From Nitrospirota bacterium (GTDB lineage: Bacteria > Nitrospirota > Thermodesulfovibrionia > Thermodesulfovibrionales > JdFR-85), in contig JAADGU010000072.1 of assembly GCA_013152195.1 (NCBI GenBank), forward strand, positions 1-33,211: a DNA stretch of 33,211 bases. The letters run 5' to 3'. A model generated the notes under the pieces. That model was given only the letters and a program-made list of their open reading frames with translations. It searched no databases and was not told the DNA's origin. Shown one piece after another: positions 30,461 to 33,211 of the stretch (within the stretch, counting starts at the first letter, position 1; each line of letters opens with the position of its first letter). The position numbers and the translations under genes are program-made.

Positions 30461-30487
30461 TTTGAGCATATTTTTATTAAGTAATAC

Positions 30488-32148
30488 TTAAGCTGAAGCC
30501 TTGCTAACCTCAAGACAGTCGGCATCAGCTGCTTCATCGCCACAGAGTATCGCCTTCAGATCCTCCTCCGGCGTACTGATCGGCTTGATGTTATAGTTAT
30601 CAACCAGTACCTTGAGCACGTTCGGTGTGATAAATGCCGGAAGTGTCGGCCCAAGCCTGATATCCTGAATACCCAGGTGAAGCAGGGTCAGCAATATCGC
30701 CACTGCCTTCTGCTCATACCACGAGAGCACCATTGAAAGCGGCAGGTCATTGACTCCCACACCAAAGGCCTCGGAAAGGGCAACCGCTATCTTGATCGCC
30801 GAGTAGGCGTCATTGCACTGACCCACATCCAGGAGCCTCGGTATTCCGCCGATATTTCCGAGATCCTTGTCGAAAAAGCGGAACTTCCCGCATGCAAGTG
30901 TCAGAACCACACAGTCTGAAGGGACCTTCTCTACAAACTCGGTGTAGTAATTTCTGCCGGGCTTTGCCCCGTCGCAACCTGCAACCAGGAAGAAGTGACG
31001 TATATCCTTGTTCTTTACTGCCTCTACAATCGTTCCAGCCACGCCCAACACAGCGTTTCTGGCAAATCCTGTCATTACCGTTTTGCCCGGAACATCGGTC
31101 TCAAAACCCTGCAATTCAAGTGCCCTCTCAACAACCGGGGTAAAATCATACCCTTCGATATGTGTTACACCCGGAAACTGAACAGGCCCTGAGGTGAATA
31201 TATTGTCCTTATAGGTATCAAGGGGTTTCTGCAAACAGTTGGTGGTCATGAGTATCGCACCCGGGAATGCAGCAAACTCCTTGTGCTGGTTCTGCCATGC
31301 AGTTCCGTAATGACCTGCAAGGTGAGGATACTTTTTAAGCCCCGGATAACCGTGGCACGGAAGCATCTCGCCGTGGGTGTATACGTTAATCCCTTTTCCC
31401 TCTGTCTGCTTCAGTATCTCAGCAAGGTCCTTAAGGTCATGACCTGATACGAGTATGGCCTTGCCTTTTTTGGCCCCGAGAGAGACATTGGTAGGCTCAG
31501 GATCTCCATAGGTGCCGGTGTTAGCCGTATCAAGGAGTTCCATTGCCCTGAGATTGACCTCTCCGCACTTCAGGGCCATTGCCACCCAGTCGTTCAGGGT
31601 GAGGTCCTTGCTCAGCATGGAGGCCAGGGCCTCGTGCATAAAGGCATAGACGCCATTGTCCTCCTGTCCGAGTGTGCGTGCATGCACTGCATAGGCAGCA
31701 ACACCCTTCAGCCCGTACAATGTTGTATGCATAAGCGAGCGGATATCCGGATCATCGCTTAAGCTCATAATCCCGACCCGGCCTGACTGTGCAACCATTC
31801 CCTCGTAATCATCTGCCGGGGTGAAAGTAGCGGCATCATGGTCAAGGGTCTTTGAAACCTTAAGCCCATCTCTGAGCTCAACACACCTTTTGACAAGGCC
31901 CGCAATACTCTGCCCGTCGAAGTTAACATTCGTAAGAGTGGTAAAAAGGGCATCTGCTGTAAAGGCATTTACAGCGGGATCAGAAGCGATCCCTTCCTTC
32001 TCAGCCTCCACGGCATACAGGGCCAGGCCCCTTAATGCATGTTCAAGCAGGTCCTGCAACTCCGAAACCTGCGGACTCTTCCCCCACAGACCCCAACCTT
32101 TTCACATCCCGTTCCTTTTGCAGCCTGTTCACATTGATAACAAAACAT
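30488..32148 (-). CDS. hcp: Hydroxylamine reductase / hybrid cluster protein, frame-disrupted near 32081-32086
   Basis: The start at 32148 reads [25 protein letters not shown] 30488-32059 has [16 protein letters not shown]...[17 protein letters not shown]...[14 protein letters not shown]...[26 protein letters not shown]. Confidence 0.95.
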
Positions 32149-32381
32149 TGATAGTCCTCCTTTGACTTTTATTATCTTTTCTGCTGTAACTGTATCAGCA
32201 CTTTAATGATGCACTATACGAGGGAAAGGATTCCATGATATAAATCATAAGTTCAGATTTTATTATAAGGATAAGGCTCGTTTTAGTATATAGAAAAGCT
32301 TATCGGCAAAAAATAATAAGCAACTATACTAATTATGGTACAATTTGATAAATACACTGAATAGAATTACGGGAGGAATTT

Positions 32382-32615
32382 ATGGCTTCAAGATATTCTT
32401 TCAGAATAATGTTGAGACCGGAACCGGAAGGCGGATATACTGTTATAGTGCCATCGCTGCCAGGCTGTATAACTTATGGAAAGACAGTGGATGAGGCTGT
32501 TTCAATGGCTGAAGATGCAATACGCGCTTATCTGGAAAGCATGAAAAAACACGGTGAAGAGATTGTTGATGATTCGATGACCCTGGAGAGTGTTTTAAAT
32601 CTGGAATATGCCTAA
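32382..32615 (+). CDS. hicB: HicB-family antitoxin
   Basis: FRIMLRPEPEGGYTVIVPSLPGCITYGKTVDEAVSMAEDAIRAYLESMKKHGEEI. Confidence 0.93.
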   Translation: MASRYSFRIMLRPEPEGGYTVIVPSLPGCITYGKTVDEAVSMAEDAIRAYLESMKKHGEEIVDDSMTLESVLNLEYA

Positions 32616-32682
32616 AATACCGGCGCTGACACCTGATAAAGTTGTTAAAATATTGCTCCGGAACGGCACAGTTATCATTTGA
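32608..32682 (+). pseudogene. Truncated HicA-like toxin remnant
   Basis: MPKIPALTPDKVVKILLRNGTVII* overlaps the HicB stop; matches only the HicA N-terminus. HLIQRGQKTGRKFR in another frame may be further remnant. Confidence 0.65.
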
Positions 32683-32814
32683 TACAGCGTGGACAGAAGA
32701 CCGGACGGAAGTTTAGGGAAATGGGCTTTTCTTGAAATACTTGATTCGTGGAACACGAAAACAGAGATAAAAAAACTTTTAGATAAATCAGACAAAACGG
32801 ATTAAGAAACTGAA

Positions 32815-33159
32815 ATGCACATTAAAGAAAAAGAAGATTTTATAAAACAGAAGGCGAAAGAACATATGCCGGTATCAAATGAAAAGATATTATGGTCCTT
32901 GCATGCAGTTCAGAAACTAAGAATAGAAGGTCTACGCAAAAAAGAGATCGAGGAATCACTAAAAGATTGTAACATAATCGAAGATTATGATATGAAGGGT
33001 AGGCCACTTCCTGGCTGTCTTGTCCTTGGATATACGGGGTCTCTGCCTGTGCATTCGGTAATAGCTGTCGACAGGGAGCTTGACCGGATATTCATAATCA
33101 CAGTTTATAAACCTTCTGCTGAGAGGTGGGAAAATGGCTGGAAGAAAAGAAAAAAATAA
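32815..33159 (+). CDS. DUF4258 domain protein (putative toxin)
   Basis: ILWSLHAVQKLRIEGLRKKEIEESLKDCNIIEDYDMKGRPLPGCLVLGYTGSLPVHSVIAVDRELDRIFIITVYKPS. Confidence 0.8.
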   Translation: MHIKEKEDFIKQKAKEHMPVSNEKILWSLHAVQKLRIEGLRKKEIEESLKDCNIIEDYDMKGRPLPGCLVLGYTGSLPVHSVIAVDRELDRIFIITVYKPSAERWENGWKKRKK

Positions 33160-33211
33160 CACAAAGAAGTGTCCCTTATGCGGTGGGAGAATGAGTGACG
33201 GCATGACAGTA
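33134..33211 (+). CDS. YgiT/MqsA-type zinc-finger protein, 5' part (continues beyond window)
   Basis: MAGRKEKNNTKKCPLCGGRMSDGMTV..., CPLCGG zinc-finger start overlapping the DUF4258 gene by 26 nt. Confidence 0.65.
   Translation, partial: MAGRKEKNNTKKCPLCGGRMSDGMTV

Overview
The window is bacterial chromosome. Gene content suggests a Nitrospirota- or Thermodesulfobacteriota-like organism, but taxonomy is inference only. Recognisable blocks, left to right: (1) two spermidine-synthase-like methyltransferase paralogs flanking a SWIB-domain gene and a small four-helix-bundle (S23/IVP-type) gene embedded in inverted TTCAGCC/GGCTGAA heptamer arrays; (2) a housekeeping run on the minus strand (Zn ribbon, parvulin, GIY-YIG, YwbE, ABC-F, GreB, SUI1/YciH); (3) an AhpD-family gene whose in-frame TGA falls at the second cysteine of the CxxC motif, with a bSECIS-like hairpin just downstream (candidate selenoprotein); (4) PsiE-like, YajQ and RRM genes; (5) lysA, dapF, PilZ, dapA; (6) RDD protein and the mreB-mreC-mreD-mrdA-rodA rod-shape operon; (7) a tRNA-Met(CAT) and a seven-repeat delta-60 beta-propeller lipoprotein; (8) an alpha-glucan cluster containing a plant-type alpha-glucan water dikinase, a GH57 amylase and MalQ; (9) an inverted-repeat element overlapping the malQ 3' end; (10) an MBL hydrolase, hybrid cluster protein, and toxin-antitoxin genes at the right end. 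Eight genes carry single net frame changes, most likely sequence errors. The best candidates for something new are the CxxU selenoprotein, the heptamer/IVP repeat element with repeated gene-tail remnants, and the bacterial GWD-GH57-MalQ cluster.
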